From NCBI RefSeq assembly GCF_023238625.1, contig NZ_CP096670.1, positions 3,142,501 to 3,206,500 of the forward strand: a DNA stretch of 64,000 nt. The letters are read 5' to 3'. Origin of the DNA: Agarivorans sp. TSD2052 (GTDB taxonomy: Bacteria > Pseudomonadota > Gammaproteobacteria > Enterobacterales > Celerinatantimonadaceae). A model generated the notes under the pieces. It saw only the letters and a program-made list of their open reading frames with translations. It did no database searches and was not told the origin of the DNA. A program made the position numbers and the translations under genes. Below are positions 39,797 to 50,238 of this stretch, piece by piece; position 1 is the stretch's first letter, and every line of letters begins with the position of its first letter.

Positions 39797-40609
39797 TCAA
39801 TTTTTGTAATTTTCTTTCACTTTATCCCACAAAGAATCCATTTCTTGGAGGTTCATTTGTTCCAATTTTTTACCATCAAGCCTTGCTAGGTCCTCTACAG
39901 AGCGGAATCTACGACTAAATTTTTGATTGGCTTGGCGCAGTAAGTCTTCGGCATCAAATTCACAAGCTCGGGCTAAATTTACGCAAGTAAACAACAAATC
40001 ACCAATTTCCTCGGCAATATCCTGTTGTTTTTTTGAACTAATCGCTTGTTGAACTTCTTCCAGTTCTTCTTGAACCTTGTCAAGCACCGGTTCGACACTT
40101 GGCCAGTCAAAACCCACACTGGCACAGCGTTGCTGTAGCTTCTGCGCGCGGCTCAAGGCCGGCAAAGCCATCGGAACATCATCTAATACACTGAGCTTAG
40201 TTTTTGCTTTACTCGCGCGTTCTTTGGCTTTTTCTGCTTCCCAGTTAGCCTTTACGGCAGCTTCATTGCTAAAGGCTTGCTCAGCAAACACATGCGGGTG
40301 ACGGCGGATCAGCTTTTCACATATTCCTTCAACCACATCAGCAAACTGAAAATCGCCTTGTTCATGTGCAAATTGAGCGTAATAAACCACTTGAAACAAT
40401 AAATCGCCCAGTTCGAGCTTAACCTCGTTGAAATTCCCCGTCTCTAAAGCCAGATTGATCTCTTCTACCACTTCATAAGTTTCTTCGACAGTATAGGGAA
40501 CGATAGATTGCCAACTTTGCTTTAGATCCCAAGGGCATCCCCCTTCTGGATCGCGTAACCTTGCCATTATGGTCAACAAGGTATCAATTGTATAAGGCGG
40601 TTGCAGCAT
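39797..40609 (-). CDS. mazG: Nucleoside triphosphate pyrophosphohydrolase MazG
   Basis: MazG hydrolyses NTPs to NMPs and can lower ppGpp-linked stress responses. The 270-residue protein shows two tandem MazG domains. The first has GCPWDLKQSWQSI, EETYEVVEEI and ELGDLLFQVVY; the second has EELEEVQQAI and EEIGDLLFTCVNLAR. The ATG at 40609 matches the family N-terminus (LLTIMARLRDPEGG); a frame reaching 40654 begins at TTG inside relA and is not preferred. It lies directly after relA, as in E. coli. Confidence 0.93.
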   Translation of the reverse strand: MLQPPYTIDTLLTIMARLRDPEGGCPWDLKQSWQSIVPYTVEETYEVVEEINLALETGNFNEVKLELGDLLFQVVYYAQFAHEQGDFQFADVVEGICEKLIRRHPHVFAEQAFSNEAAVKANWEAEKAKERASKAKTKLSVLDDVPMALPALSRAQKLQQRCASVGFDWPSVEPVLDKVQEELEEVQQAISSKKQQDIAEEIGDLLFTCVNLARACEFDAEDLLRQANQKFSRRFRSVEDLARLDGKKLEQMNLQEMDSLWDKVKENYKN

Positions 40610-40631
40610 ATGGCTGTTAGTGTCCCTAAGC

Positions 40632-42851
40632 TTAACGTAAACGACGCGCTTCAATAATGTGATTGAGCTGATTAATCTTTGACAGTACCCGAGACAGGGT
40701 TTCTAAGTTATATATCTCGATATCCATATCGATGGTCGCGGTTTGACTCTTGGTATCGGAGTTACTTTGCATGCCCTGCACATTCACTTTGTCATTGGCT
40801 AATACTGTAGTGATGTCACGCAGCAAACCACTTCGATCATTCGCAACGATTCGAATCGTTAAATTGTAGCCTCCCGAATCCTTTCCACCCCACACTGCGT
40901 CTATCACTCGTTCAGGTGTGCGGCTGACCAACTCAGCTAACTGCTCACAATCAACACTGTGGATTGAAATCCCTCTACCTTGGGTAATAAAGCCCTTAAT
41001 TGAATCACCAGGAATAGGCTGACAACAACGCGCAACATGGGTCATTAGGTTACCCACACCATCAACAACGATGGCATCTTTAGCGCGTTTTTTCTTTTGA
41101 CCGTGATGTTCGGCTTTTTTGGTGATTGTTTCTAAAGCTTGTCGATCAAGCTCTTCAGCAGTAGGTTTATTTAGGGTCGCTTGTAAGTAGTGCACCAATT
41201 GATTTAAGCGCACATCGCCGGCCCCAATGGCAGCCAGTAAATCATCTAATGTCTTCACATTAAAACGTTCAACACAGCTTTCAACATCACTCATTTTAAA
41301 GCCATGTTTACTTAGCTCGGCTTCAAGTAAGTCTTTACCTACAACTTGGTTTTTATCTTTATCTTGTTTCTTGAACCAAGTGGCAATTTTGGTACGCGCT
41401 CGTGATGACTTCACATAGCCCAAATTTGGGTTAAGCCAATCGCGACTGGGACTGGATTCTTTTTGGGTTATAATTTCAACTTGCTCGCCGGTACTTAATT
41501 GATAGGTAAACGGCACAATACGCCCGCCAATTTTAGCACCAATACAACGATGCCCCACTTGGCTATGCACGTAATAAGCAAAATCTAAGGGAGTAGAACC
41601 GGCGGGCAGGTCGATCACTTCGCCGCTCGGGGTAAATACATAAACGCGGTCATCAAACACTTGCGAGCGAAGCTCTTCAAGCATAGAGCCATTCTCGGCA
41701 ATATCATCTTGCCATGCGAGTAACTTGCGTAACCAAGCAATTTTGTCTTCAAAGTCAGTTCTACCGCCACTGCCGCCTTCTTTGTACTTCCAGTGCGCGG
41801 CCACCCCCAACTCAGATTCTTCGTGCATCTGCTTAGTGCGGATTTGCACTTCGATAGTTTTCCCTTCAGGGCCTACCACCACAGTATGGATTGACTGATA
41901 ACCATTAGGTTTTGGATTAGCGACATAATCATCAAATTCGCTGGGGATATGATGCCAAGATGTATGAACCACCCCAAGTATTGCATAACAATCTTGAAGT
42001 TTTTCAGCAACAATACGAATCGCTCTTACATCAAACAGTTTATCGAAGGATAAATCCTTCTTTTGCATTTTTCGCCAGATACTATAGATATGCTTAGGTC
42101 TGCCATAAACTTCAGCTTTAATATTTGCCGCGCTAATATCTTGCTGAAGCTTGTTAACAAAGTCTTCTATGTAGTCTGTTCTGGCAATCCTTTTCTCATC
42201 TAACTGTTTGGCAATCAGCTTGTAGGTATCTGGGTGCAGGTAGCGAAAAGTAAAGTCTTCTAACTCCCACTTTAATTGGCCAATCCCTAAGCGGTTCGCT
42301 AATGGCGCATAAATGTCTTGGCTTTCTTTCGCCGCCAGCACGCGAATATCTTCACTTTCATTTTTAACTTCGCGCAGGAAACAAATTCGTTCTGCAAGCT
42401 TAATTACGATTGCCCGAACATCTCCTACCATCGCCAATAGCATGCGTCTTACATTGTCAATTTGACCTGCTGACAAGCTTTTGTTTTGCCCAGTACGCAA
42501 CACTTTCATCGCGTCCATTTGCGCCGCGTCAAACTGTAGTTTTACGACCTCTTCAGAAAACTGCTGAGCGAGCTTATCTTTAGCAATTAAACCCGATTCT
42601 ACAAAGGGAAATAATAAAGCAGCTTTAAGGGTTGGTAAGTCCATATTGAGAGTGACTAAAATCTCTACCATTTCCTTACCTTTATTTAGGCAAGAATGGA
42701 TTTGTTGTTTATCGGCATCGAGTTCGCGGAAGAAATTACTGACTTCAAACAATTTTTGCTGCTCATCACTCGCCACATCCAAACTGGCAACCCATTGATT
42801 TTCATCAAATAATAATTGTTGATTGAGATGTGTTTCTCTAACCGAAACCAT
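40632..42851 (-). CDS. relA: GTP pyrophosphokinase RelA
   Basis: RelA makes (p)ppGpp on ribosomes stalled by amino acid starvation. The 739-residue protein has an N-terminal inactive hydrolase-like region without the HD pair (ALLFPFVESGLIAKDKL), a synthetase domain (GRPKHIYSIWRKMQKKDLSFDKLFDVRAI), a TGS domain (VYVFTPSGEVIDLPAGSTPLDFAY), a zinc-finger region (VARCCQPIPGDSIKGFITQG) and a C-terminal ACT domain. The family and the rlmD-relA-mazG-pyrG order are standard. Confidence 0.97.
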   Translation of the reverse strand: MVSVRETHLNQQLLFDENQWVASLDVASDEQQKLFEVSNFFRELDADKQQIHSCLNKGKEMVEILVTLNMDLPTLKAALLFPFVESGLIAKDKLAQQFSEEVVKLQFDAAQMDAMKVLRTGQNKSLSAGQIDNVRRMLLAMVGDVRAIVIKLAERICFLREVKNESEDIRVLAAKESQDIYAPLANRLGIGQLKWELEDFTFRYLHPDTYKLIAKQLDEKRIARTDYIEDFVNKLQQDISAANIKAEVYGRPKHIYSIWRKMQKKDLSFDKLFDVRAIRIVAEKLQDCYAILGVVHTSWHHIPSEFDDYVANPKPNGYQSIHTVVVGPEGKTIEVQIRTKQMHEESELGVAAHWKYKEGGSGGRTDFEDKIAWLRKLLAWQDDIAENGSMLEELRSQVFDDRVYVFTPSGEVIDLPAGSTPLDFAYYVHSQVGHRCIGAKIGGRIVPFTYQLSTGEQVEIITQKESSPSRDWLNPNLGYVKSSRARTKIATWFKKQDKDKNQVVGKDLLEAELSKHGFKMSDVESCVERFNVKTLDDLLAAIGAGDVRLNQLVHYLQATLNKPTAEELDRQALETITKKAEHHGQKKKRAKDAIVVDGVGNLMTHVARCCQPIPGDSIKGFITQGRGISIHSVDCEQLAELVSRTPERVIDAVWGGKDSGGYNLTIRIVANDRSGLLRDITTVLANDKVNVQGMQSNSDTKSQTATIDMDIEIYNLETLSRVLSKINQLNHIIEARRLR

Positions 42852-42902
42852 ACGACTTCTCTTCCGTTAATTTTTATTGCCAGTCAAACCGGTTTCACGC
42901 TG

Positions 42903-44213
42903 TTACCGCGTAAACAGCGCCATTGTTTCTACATGCTCGGTATGAGCAAACATGTCAATGAGTGCGAGCTTGACCAGTTTATACCCTGCTTGATTTAATA
43001 CTTTAGCATCTCTAGCTAAAGTCGCCGGATTACAAGACACATATACTAAGGTGCTTGGGCTAAGCTTTGCAACCTCAGAAATGGCCAGCTTTGCTCCTGC
43101 CCTAGCGGGGTCTAATAATACTTTGCTCACTTTAACATTTTTCCAATGCTTGGCGGTTTCGGGATCCTCTAAATCGCCAGTATAAGCCAATATATTGGTT
43201 AAGCCGTTAAGCTTGGCGTTGCTTAGCAGCTGTTCGCTCATCTGCGCAACGCCCTCCACGGCAATAACTTGCTTGGAATGTTGAGCCATTGCCAAACTAA
43301 AATTGCCAATGCCCGAGTAAAGGTCAAGCACCACATCTTCAGAACCAAGTTCAAGCCATTCAATCGCTTTATTGACCATTTTTTGATTCATCGATGCGTT
43401 CACTTGAATGAAGTCACCCGGCGTAAACGCCAACTTAAGTTGCTGCTCATCCAATTGATAAAATGCCTGCTCGCCACGTAACCATTGCTGTTTGTCTGCT
43501 TCCACCAACAATAGGGCAATATTTAATTGCTCCGCCAGGGCGCTTAAGCTTGCCACCCATTTGCTCGCTAGCGCTTTGGTTAGCCGTATGCGACACACCA
43601 CCATCGGTTCACAGTCTATTAAGTCAATGTGACCCAAACCCACAGCTTTAGGCCAACTACGTAATGCGTGTTGTAGAGGCACAATCAAACACGATAAGCG
43701 CTCTGTGAGTACCATGCACTCGCTGATCGGCGTGAGCTGCTTACTGGCTTTTTGCCTAAAGCCCACTAACCACCCCTGTTTATTGTCAAACCAAGTACTT
43801 AAACGGCTCACCCTGCGGTAGTGCCATTCTTGATCTGCCTCCTGCTCTACTTCAGGCAAATCTTCATAAGCCGACAATCGACTAATGAGTGAAGCGACCG
43901 CTGTTTGTTTAAATGAACGTTGATCTTGCGCGGTCAAATGCTGGACGCTACACCCACCGCAGTCGCGGTAAAATTGACAACGAGGGACAATGCGCTGCTC
44001 AGCATCGGTTAAACGTTTCAGCAGTTTAGCCGGCCCTGATTTACCCGCGGGTTGAATCTTGATTTGTTCCCCGGGTAAGGCATCAGCCACAAAATAAGTC
44101 TCACGCCCGGCCTTCACAACCCCGTGCAAATGATGGTCTAACTGAGTAACCGTGCAGTCGGTAATCGCCTTAAGGCGAATAGATTTTGGTTTTGCTTTAA
44201 AAAATTGAGCCAT
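42903..44213 (-). CDS. rlmD: 23S rRNA (uracil-1939-C5) methyltransferase RlmD
   Basis: RlmD (RumA) methylates U1939 of 23S rRNA. The 436-residue protein has an N-terminal TRAM domain, Fe-S cluster cysteines Cys79, Cys85 and Cys88 (RCQFYRDCGGC) with a fourth in ISECMVL, the SAM motif VLDLYSGIGNFSLAMAQ and the catalytic cysteine in VYVSCNPATLARD. The start has no visible Shine-Dalgarno sequence and is preceded by a run of Cs on its own strand. Confidence 0.96.
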   Translation of the reverse strand: MAQFFKAKPKSIRLKAITDCTVTQLDHHLHGVVKAGRETYFVADALPGEQIKIQPAGKSGPAKLLKRLTDAEQRIVPRCQFYRDCGGCSVQHLTAQDQRSFKQTAVASLISRLSAYEDLPEVEQEADQEWHYRRVSRLSTWFDNKQGWLVGFRQKASKQLTPISECMVLTERLSCLIVPLQHALRSWPKAVGLGHIDLIDCEPMVVCRIRLTKALASKWVASLSALAEQLNIALLLVEADKQQWLRGEQAFYQLDEQQLKLAFTPGDFIQVNASMNQKMVNKAIEWLELGSEDVVLDLYSGIGNFSLAMAQHSKQVIAVEGVAQMSEQLLSNAKLNGLTNILAYTGDLEDPETAKHWKNVKVSKVLLDPARAGAKLAISEVAKLSPSTLVYVSCNPATLARDAKVLNQAGYKLVKLALIDMFAHTEHVETMALFTR

Positions 44214-44307
44214 AGGGGGGACTTATTTAACCAGTGAATACAAAAAAGGGTGGGCTTATGTCATCATAAGCAATTGGAACCATGTCATTTTCCCATAAGA
44301 AACGTTT

Positions 44308-47085
44308 ATGACCAAGTATGGCTTACGCGCCCGTGTATATATCCTCACCATCATACCCACTTTATTTGTGGGCATCTTGCTGGCCAGCTATTTTACGTTT
44401 AATCGTAACCAACAACTAGATAACTTTGTTATTGAGCAAGGGGTCAATGTCATCGAGCCCTTGGCAATAGCCAGTGAAGTTGGCCTCAGCAGGTATAACA
44501 GAGAAAAAGTTAAATCGCTGATTAGCGTGACTCATCGCAAGATGTCGCCTCTAATAAAAAGTATTGCGGTCTATGACCAAAATAACCAGCTTTTTGTTAC
44601 CAGTAACTACCATCGTAATATCCGCCTGTTACAAAGTGATCCTGAACTGCCGCTACCGCAATCTACCCAAGTAGAAATCTATCCGAACCGAATCATTTTG
44701 AGGGCGCCGATTTGGGCAGAAGCCGAGGGTAGCTTTGCTGCATTCAGCGATGGTAAACCCGAATTACTGGGTTACATTTCTATGCAATATAACAAAGACC
44801 GAGCCTTGTTATTACAGTTTAGAGATACCACGGTTGCACTGTTCATTGTATTGTTTGGTGTGCTGATTAGTGTGTTATTTGCCTTCCAGCTGAGTAAACA
44901 AGTAACCCAACCGATTACCAATATGGTTAGTATCGTAGATAGGATCCGCCAAGGCCGTTTAGATGCGCGAGTTGAGGGCAGTTATACCGGTGAATTAGGG
45001 CTGTTAAAACACGGTATCAACTCTATGGCTAAATCGCTGGCTGAATACCATGAAGAGATGCACCAAAGTATTGACCAAGCCACCAGTGACTTGCGCGAAA
45101 CCCTAGAGCAAATTGAAATTCAAAACATTGAGTTAGACATTGCCAAAAAAGAAGCTCAGCAAGGCGCCAAAGCAAAATCAGAGTTTTTGGCTAACATGAG
45201 TCATGAGCTACGCACCCCGTTAAACGGTGTCATTGGTTTCGCTCGCCAGTTACTCAAAACTCAACTCAACAATAATCAAGCTGACTATTTGTTAACTATC
45301 GAAAAATCTGCCAATAATTTATTAGCAATCATTAATGACATTTTAGACTTTTCCAAGCTAGAAGCCGGCAAATTAAAACTCGACAGAATTGAGTTCAACT
45401 TCCGCGATACCATTAACGACGTAGTCACCCTACTCGGTCCTAGCGCTCAGGATAAAAATCTTGAACTCAATCTATTGATAGAACCCAATGTACCTGAAGG
45501 CTTACGTGGCGACCCGCTGCGCTTGCAACAGGTATTTACCAACTTATTGGGCAATGCGATAAAGTTTACCCATAAAGGACAAATAACTGTAAAAATTGGT
45601 TTGGTAAAACAGCAAGGGCAGCAAGTCATTCTTCATGCCTTGGTTCAAGATACTGGAATTGGTATATCTAAAGAACAGCAATCACAACTATTCCAAGCCT
45701 TCAAACAAGCGGATACCAGTATAAACCGTGAATATGGTGGAACCGGCTTAGGTTTAGTGATCACCCAAAAACTGGTGCAACAAATGGGCGGCGATATTAA
45801 GCTCAACTCTGAGTCTGAACAAGGCGCAGAATTTGCCTTCAACATCCACTTAGAGTTAGCAGATATGGTGCTGGGAGCACCATTACCGCTGCAAGCGTTA
45901 AATCAACTCTCGGTAGTGCTGTACGAGCCTCATGCCGTTAGCAGAGAAGTCATAGAAGGTTTAAGCCAACAGTGGCAGATGCAATTATTCAGCGCTCGTG
46001 ATAACCAACAGTGGTCAGAGGCATTAAATCAAAATCCAAGCCACTTAATTATTGGCCATAGTGATTGGCAAAACTTAACCCCTTTATTAAGCAAAATACA
46101 ACAAGCGGCCAATGAAAACCGAAATGTGATAGTACTGATCAACTCTAGTGATCCTGATATTCACCAGCAAGTATTAAATGCAGGTGCTTACCATTGCTTA
46201 ACTAAGCCGGTCAATCACCGTAAATTGGCTCAGGCCTTAGTGGGCGAACGTACCGAAAACACTCAACTATCTACTCCAAATAATGCCGTTCAACGAGACA
46301 AGCTCGTTCTTAAGATCTTAGCGGTTGATGACAATGCCGCTAACCTCAAACTTATTTCAGCCATGCTTAACGAGTTAGTGACAGAAGTAGATACCTGCAC
46401 TAACGGCTTAGAAGCGATTACTCGGGCAGAATCTAAAGCGTATGATTTAATATTAATGGATATTCAAATGCCTATTTTAGATGGCATTAGTGCGAGCCAA
46501 AAAATCCGCGAGCAAAGTCATAATCAACAAACGCCTATCATTGCCGTTACTGCTCATGCCTTAAGCGGAGAGAAACAACAATTACTCAGCCAAGGCATTG
46601 ATGACTACCTCGCCAAACCGATCGATGAATCGTCGTTAGAACAAATCATTCACCGTTGGCAACCTAACGCTGAAACACTAGTGCTTGATGCATCCAATCC
46701 CGCGCTAAACCCTTCTAACAATATTCAGTTTGAAAGTGACAGCTTATCGTGGCAGCTTGCTTTAAACCGAACCAACAACAATCAAGCGCTTGCCATTGAT
46801 ATGCTAAAAATGTTGTTAGACAGCTTTCCAGAGATGCAACAGGGTATCGATCAGGTCCTCAACAAAGCGCTAGAGTGCGCAACGTTCCTTAGCTTGATAC
46901 ACCGTTTCCGCGGGGGCTGTGCCTATAGTGGTTGTAAACACTTAGTGGCGCTAACGGCCACTATTGAGGAAACATTAAACCAGCATGCAAATGTAGACCT
47001 TGTAGAGCCTGAGCTGTTAGAGCTGTCCGACGAAATCGCGAAAGTGAAAAAGGCCAGCAAGCAGTTATTTGAGCAGCTCAATTAG
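44308..47085 (+). CDS. barA: Hybrid sensor histidine kinase BarA
   Basis: BarA senses metabolic end products and phosphorylates UvrY (not in this window), which induces the small RNAs that antagonise CsrA. The 925-residue protein has two membrane helices (about 8-28 and 175-195) enclosing a periplasmic domain, a HAMP region (196-250) and a HisKA domain with His299 in FLANMSHELRTPLNG. A HATPase follows (GGTGLGLVITQKLV), then a degenerate receiver-like stretch (540-645), a receiver with Asp718 (ILMDIQMP) and an Hpt domain with His865. The full phosphorelay is therefore intact. It is transcribed away from rlmD. Confidence 0.95.
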   Translation: MTKYGLRARVYILTIIPTLFVGILLASYFTFNRNQQLDNFVIEQGVNVIEPLAIASEVGLSRYNREKVKSLISVTHRKMSPLIKSIAVYDQNNQLFVTSNYHRNIRLLQSDPELPLPQSTQVEIYPNRIILRAPIWAEAEGSFAAFSDGKPELLGYISMQYNKDRALLLQFRDTTVALFIVLFGVLISVLFAFQLSKQVTQPITNMVSIVDRIRQGRLDARVEGSYTGELGLLKHGINSMAKSLAEYHEEMHQSIDQATSDLRETLEQIEIQNIELDIAKKEAQQGAKAKSEFLANMSHELRTPLNGVIGFARQLLKTQLNNNQADYLLTIEKSANNLLAIINDILDFSKLEAGKLKLDRIEFNFRDTINDVVTLLGPSAQDKNLELNLLIEPNVPEGLRGDPLRLQQVFTNLLGNAIKFTHKGQITVKIGLVKQQGQQVILHALVQDTGIGISKEQQSQLFQAFKQADTSINREYGGTGLGLVITQKLVQQMGGDIKLNSESEQGAEFAFNIHLELADMVLGAPLPLQALNQLSVVLYEPHAVSREVIEGLSQQWQMQLFSARDNQQWSEALNQNPSHLIIGHSDWQNLTPLLSKIQQAANENRNVIVLINSSDPDIHQQVLNAGAYHCLTKPVNHRKLAQALVGERTENTQLSTPNNAVQRDKLVLKILAVDDNAANLKLISAMLNELVTEVDTCTNGLEAITRAESKAYDLILMDIQMPILDGISASQKIREQSHNQQTPIIAVTAHALSGEKQQLLSQGIDDYLAKPIDESSLEQIIHRWQPNAETLVLDASNPALNPSNNIQFESDSLSWQLALNRTNNNQALAIDMLKMLLDSFPEMQQGIDQVLNKALECATFLSLIHRFRGGCAYSGCKHLVALTATIEETLNQHANVDLVEPELLELSDEIAKVKKASKQLFEQLN

Positions 47086-47121
47086 CCTATACAGTTCAAC
47101 AAGCGCTAATGGCCACACCAT

Positions 47122-47156
47122 AAAAAAGCCGCTCCATAGAATGGAGCGGCTTTTTT
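47122..47156. terminator. Bidirectional terminator after barA
   Basis: A perfect 16-bp stem (AAAAAAGCCGCTCCAT / ATGGAGCGGCTTTTTT) with an AGA loop lies between convergent barA and the 98-residue membrane protein gene and gives T-runs on both strands. Confidence 0.93.
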
Positions 47157-47173
47157 ATTCGGTGCAAACGCTA

Positions 47174-47470
47174 TTAATCGTTTTTAGGGGCTTCGTCCAT
47201 CAAGAACCGACCCGTCAATACTTGGCCTCGATTACGCTTACAATACCAGTTATAAAACGGGTAGCTAATCAAGCCAAAGATGGCCGTTACAAAAGCGTTA
47301 CTAAAGGGAGAAATAATCATCGGCAGCAATGCCTGTATTAAATTCCCGCCATTCATGATGGTGTAGATTAACAAGGCTAAACCTGCAATTACACCCACAC
47401 CAAAACCTACTAAAGCAAGCAGTTTCATTAAGCCAAATAAATCTAGCTGTACTCTATAACGCTCAATCAC
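47174..47470 (-). CDS. Conserved-looking small membrane protein of unknown function
   Basis: I do not recognise a named family. The 98-residue protein has two hydrophobic segments (about 14-38 and 48-70), with a short hydrophilic N-terminus and a basic, soluble C-terminus (YCKRNRGQVLTGRFLMDE). Start is GTG at 47470, supported by AGGAG seven bases upstream. It lies 15 bases after acpS on the same strand and ends at a strong terminator, so it is probably the last gene of the rnc-era-recO-pdxJ-acpS operon. Confidence 0.75.
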   Translation of the reverse strand: MIERYRVQLDLFGLMKLLALVGFGVGVIAGLALLIYTIMNGGNLIQALLPMIISPFSNAFVTAIFGLISYPFYNWYCKRNRGQVLTGRFLMDEAPKND

Positions 47471-47485
47471 TTCAATTCTCCTACT

Positions 47486-47860
47486 TCAGCGCTCTAAAAT
47501 TACCGTTGCTACGGCATAGTCACGCTCGTCACTAATACTTATAAACTGCTTACTAACACCAAGCTGTTCAGCTAAGGCTAATGCAGCACCGCTGAATATC
47601 AATATGGGTTTACCTAAGGGGTCATTGCTTACTTCAATTTGCTGAAAGCCTACGCCCTTAGCGATACCCGTGCCTAGGGCTTTGGCTGCTGCTTCTTTAG
47701 CAGCAAAACGTTTAGCTAAAAATCGCGCTGCTGAGCTATGCCCTTCAAAACGCTGCATTTCTGTAGGTGTAAGGACCCTCTTCGCTAAGCCAGAGAACTG
47801 CTTACTTTCAGCAATTCTAGCTACCCGCACAATGTCTGTCCCTAAACCTACAATGGCCAT
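47486..47860 (-). CDS. acpS: Holo-[acyl-carrier-protein] synthase AcpS
   Basis: AcpS transfers 4'-phosphopantetheine from CoA to acyl carrier protein. The 124-residue protein has the magnesium-binding Asp9 in [12 protein letters not shown] and the [17 protein letters not shown] helix with the second metal-binding glutamate. It starts 4 bases after pdxJ, the usual gammaproteobacterial arrangement. Confidence 0.97.
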   Translation of the reverse strand: MAIVGLGTDIVRVARIAESKQFSGLAKRVLTPTEMQRFEGHSSAARFLAKRFAAKEAAAKALGTGIAKGVGFQQIEVSNDPLGKPILIFSGAALALAEQLGVSKQFISISDERDYAVATVILER

Positions 47861-47864
47861 TAAT

Positions 47865-48605
47865 CTAGCCTTCAGCTTTACGCGCTTGTACCATCAATGC
47901 TTTCATTTCACTGACGGCCTGATTCATTCCTACCAACACCGCACGCGCGATAATCGCATGGCCAATATTTAGCTCGATAACTTCAGGCATTGCCGCAATA
48001 GGTTGTACATTATGGTAGTGTAAGCCATGCCCAGCGTTGACCTTAAGTCCTTTATCACTAGCATAACTTGCCGCTGCGGCAATTTTTTTCAATTCACTTT
48101 GTTGGGCTAACTCGTTTTCTGCATCTGCGTAATGGCCAGTATGCAGCTCAATAAACGGAGCACCTGAAGCCAATGAAGCATCTATTTGGTCATCATCAGC
48201 ATCAATGAATAGTGATACTAGAATCCCTGCGTCTTTCAGTTTAGTTACCGCGGCGGTGATTTTATCCAAATTAGCCACGACATCTAAACCGCCTTCAGTA
48301 GTCAGTTCTTCGCGTTTTTCAGGCACCAAACAAACAAAGTGAGGTTTGTGCTCACAGGCAATGTCGACCATTTCATCAGTGACGGCCATTTCCAAATTAA
48401 GTCGGGTTTGCACAGTCTGACTCATTATGGCTACGTCACGGTCTACAATATGGCGGCGATCTTCTCTTAAATGAATAGTAATGCCATCAGCGCCGGCTAT
48501 TTCTGCAATACCTGCCGCTAACACTGGGTCAGGATAAGTAGTGCCGCGCGCTTGGCGTAAAGTAGCAATATGGTCAACATTAACGCCTAATAAAATTTCA
48601 CTCAC
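47865..48605 (-). CDS. pdxJ: Pyridoxine 5'-phosphate synthase PdxJ
   Basis: PdxJ condenses 1-deoxyxylulose 5-phosphate with 3-amino-2-oxopropyl phosphate to form pyridoxine 5'-phosphate. The 246-residue TIM-barrel protein has [17 protein letters not shown] at the start, [23 protein letters not shown] and the glycine-rich [12 protein letters not shown] phosphate-binding loop. Confidence 0.98.
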   Translation of the reverse strand: MSEILLGVNVDHIATLRQARGTTYPDPVLAAGIAEIAGADGITIHLREDRRHIVDRDVAIMSQTVQTRLNLEMAVTDEMVDIACEHKPHFVCLVPEKREELTTEGGLDVVANLDKITAAVTKLKDAGILVSLFIDADDDQIDASLASGAPFIELHTGHYADAENELAQQSELKKIAAAASYASDKGLKVNAGHGLHYHNVQPIAAMPEVIELNIGHAIIARAVLVGMNQAVSEMKALMVQARKAEG

Positions 48606-48630
48606 GAGATTTCCTTTTTCAACAATACGG

Positions 48631-49335
48631 TTATTTAACCGTTCTATTGGTAACTTTAATTTGTTTAAATAATGCGCGACTCGTTAACTCTCTACCATTT
48701 AACAATTGAGCAATGGCAATTCTACAGAATCGTTTGGCGCATACTAAGTGTGCTGCGTTGGTTTCATCAAAACTTAACAGCATCAAAATATCTTCTCGAC
48801 TAAAACTAGCATTAGCCAACTGAGCAGAGCTTATAAAACCTTGATCTAAACGATACTGATAATGTTGGCCTTCAGCAAGCCTCTCTGGTTCACTTAAGGC
48901 AAACCCTAGTTCAGTTAATAGACTTAACTCAAACTCTCGCAAACAGACCTCTAAGGGTTGCTGCTTGGCTAGCGCGACTAGACTTTGTTGGTATTTCTGG
49001 TACAAGCAAGGATAGGCAGTATTCTCGTCTAACAAATGGTATAGCAACTCATTAAGGTACAAGGCACTATACAAATGCTCGCCAAACAAAGGAAAAGCTA
49101 AACTACTCGCTTCAGCTTGTTTTAGGTTAAGCAATGACCCTTTCCCTGAAAGCTCAACCAGCAGCGGAACACCGGGTTGCAAAATGCCTTTCAAGCGGGA
49201 GCGCTTGGCTCTTGCCCCTCTGGCGACCACACTCACCTTGCCAGCTTCAAAGGTAAACAACTGAACCAATAAGCTGGTTTCGCGATATGGACGCGTATGG
49301 ATAACAAAAGCCGGAGTCATCGGCTGAGCAGACAA
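48631..49335 (-). CDS. recO: DNA repair protein RecO
   Basis: RecO acts with RecR to load RecA onto SSB-coated gaps. The 234-residue protein starts with an OB-fold ([40 protein letters not shown]) followed by a helical domain. The annotated start is TTG at 49335, with GGAG about 11 bases upstream inside the era 3' end. An ATG at 49320 would lack a ribosome binding site and shorten the N-terminus by five residues. Confidence 0.93.
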   Translation of the reverse strand: MSAQPMTPAFVIHTRPYRETSLLVQLFTFEAGKVSVVARGARAKRSRLKGILQPGVPLLVELSGKGSLLNLKQAEASSLAFPLFGEHLYSALYLNELLYHLLDENTAYPCLYQKYQQSLVALAKQQPLEVCLREFELSLLTELGFALSEPERLAEGQHYQYRLDQGFISSAQLANASFSREDILMLLSFDETNAAHLVCAKRFCRIAIAQLLNGRELTSRALFKQIKVTNRTVK

Positions 49336-49338
49336 GTT

Positions 49339-50238
49339 TTACTCGTCTCCGTAACCTAAACTGCGTAAGGCTCGCTCATCATCAGCCCAGCCAGACTTCA
49401 CTTTCACCCACATTTCCAGAAACACTTTATTGTCGAACAATTTTTCCATATCTAAGCGCGCTTCTTTGCCAATGGTTTTTAGCTTCTCGCCTTTATTACC
49501 AATAATCATTCGTTTTTGACTAGGTCGCTCAACCAAAATTAGCGCGTTAATCTGATATACACCATTCTCTTGCATCTTAAACTGCTCTATTTCTACGGTA
49601 GTAGAATAAGGCAACTCTTGACCGGTAAAGCGCATCAGCTTTTCACGGACAATTTCAGCCGCCATAAAGCGAGATGAACGATCAGTAATATAATCTTCTG
49701 GAAAAAAGTGCACATTTTCAGGCAGTGTTTGTTGAGCCCAGCCGCGCAATTGTTCTATGTTCTTACCTTGCTTGGCAGAAATAGGCAAAATGTGTGAAAA
49801 ATCAAATTTTTCACTCATTAACTGCATGTGCGGGAATAACTCTTCTTTATCTTGAACGTTATCCACTTTATTAATCGCCAGCACAACCGGTACTTTTAGG
49901 TGGCGCAGTTTACCCAACACCATTTCATCATCAGTTGTCCACTTAGTGCCTTCAACCACAAAAATAACCATCGATACATCACCCAGAGAACTGGTGGCTG
50001 CGCGGTTCATTAAACGGTTAATCGCTCGTTGCTCTTCAACGTGCAAGCCAGGCGTATCAACAAAAATAGTCTGATAAATACCAGCGGTGTCGATCCCCAG
50101 AATTCGATGTCGAGTCGTTTGTGGCTTTTTCGAAGTGATACTCACCTTTTGACCTAATAGGTTATTCAGTAAGGTAGATTTACCGACATTGGGTCGACCA
50201 ACAATCGCCACAAAACCACAGCGGGTATCATAATTCAT
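49339..50238 (-). CDS. era: GTPase Era
   Basis: Era is an essential GTPase for 30S assembly that binds the 3' end of 16S rRNA. The 299-residue protein has the P-loop GRPNVGKST (14-22), DTPGLH, NKVD, and a C-terminal KH domain ([24 protein letters not shown], written here as parts of one stretch near 235-260). It overlaps rnc by 4 bases. Confidence 0.98.
   Translation of the reverse strand: MNYDTRCGFVAIVGRPNVGKSTLLNNLLGQKVSITSKKPQTTRHRILGIDTAGIYQTIFVDTPGLHVEEQRAINRLMNRAATSSLGDVSMVIFVVEGTKWTTDDEMVLGKLRHLKVPVVLAINKVDNVQDKEELFPHMQLMSEKFDFSHILPISAKQGKNIEQLRGWAQQTLPENVHFFPEDYITDRSSRFMAAEIVREKLMRFTGQELPYSTTVEIEQFKMQENGVYQINALILVERPSQKRMIIGNKGEKLKTIGKEARLDMEKLFDNKVFLEMWVKVKSGWADDERALRSLGYGDE

Noticed and set aside
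40610-40654. Longer mazG start inside relA
   Set aside because: It begins at TTG and adds residues unlike the family; the ATG at 40609 fits the known N-terminus.
44214-44307. Possible small gene between rlmD and barA
   Set aside because: No start with a ribosome binding site and no frame of useful length; it is the divergent promoter region.
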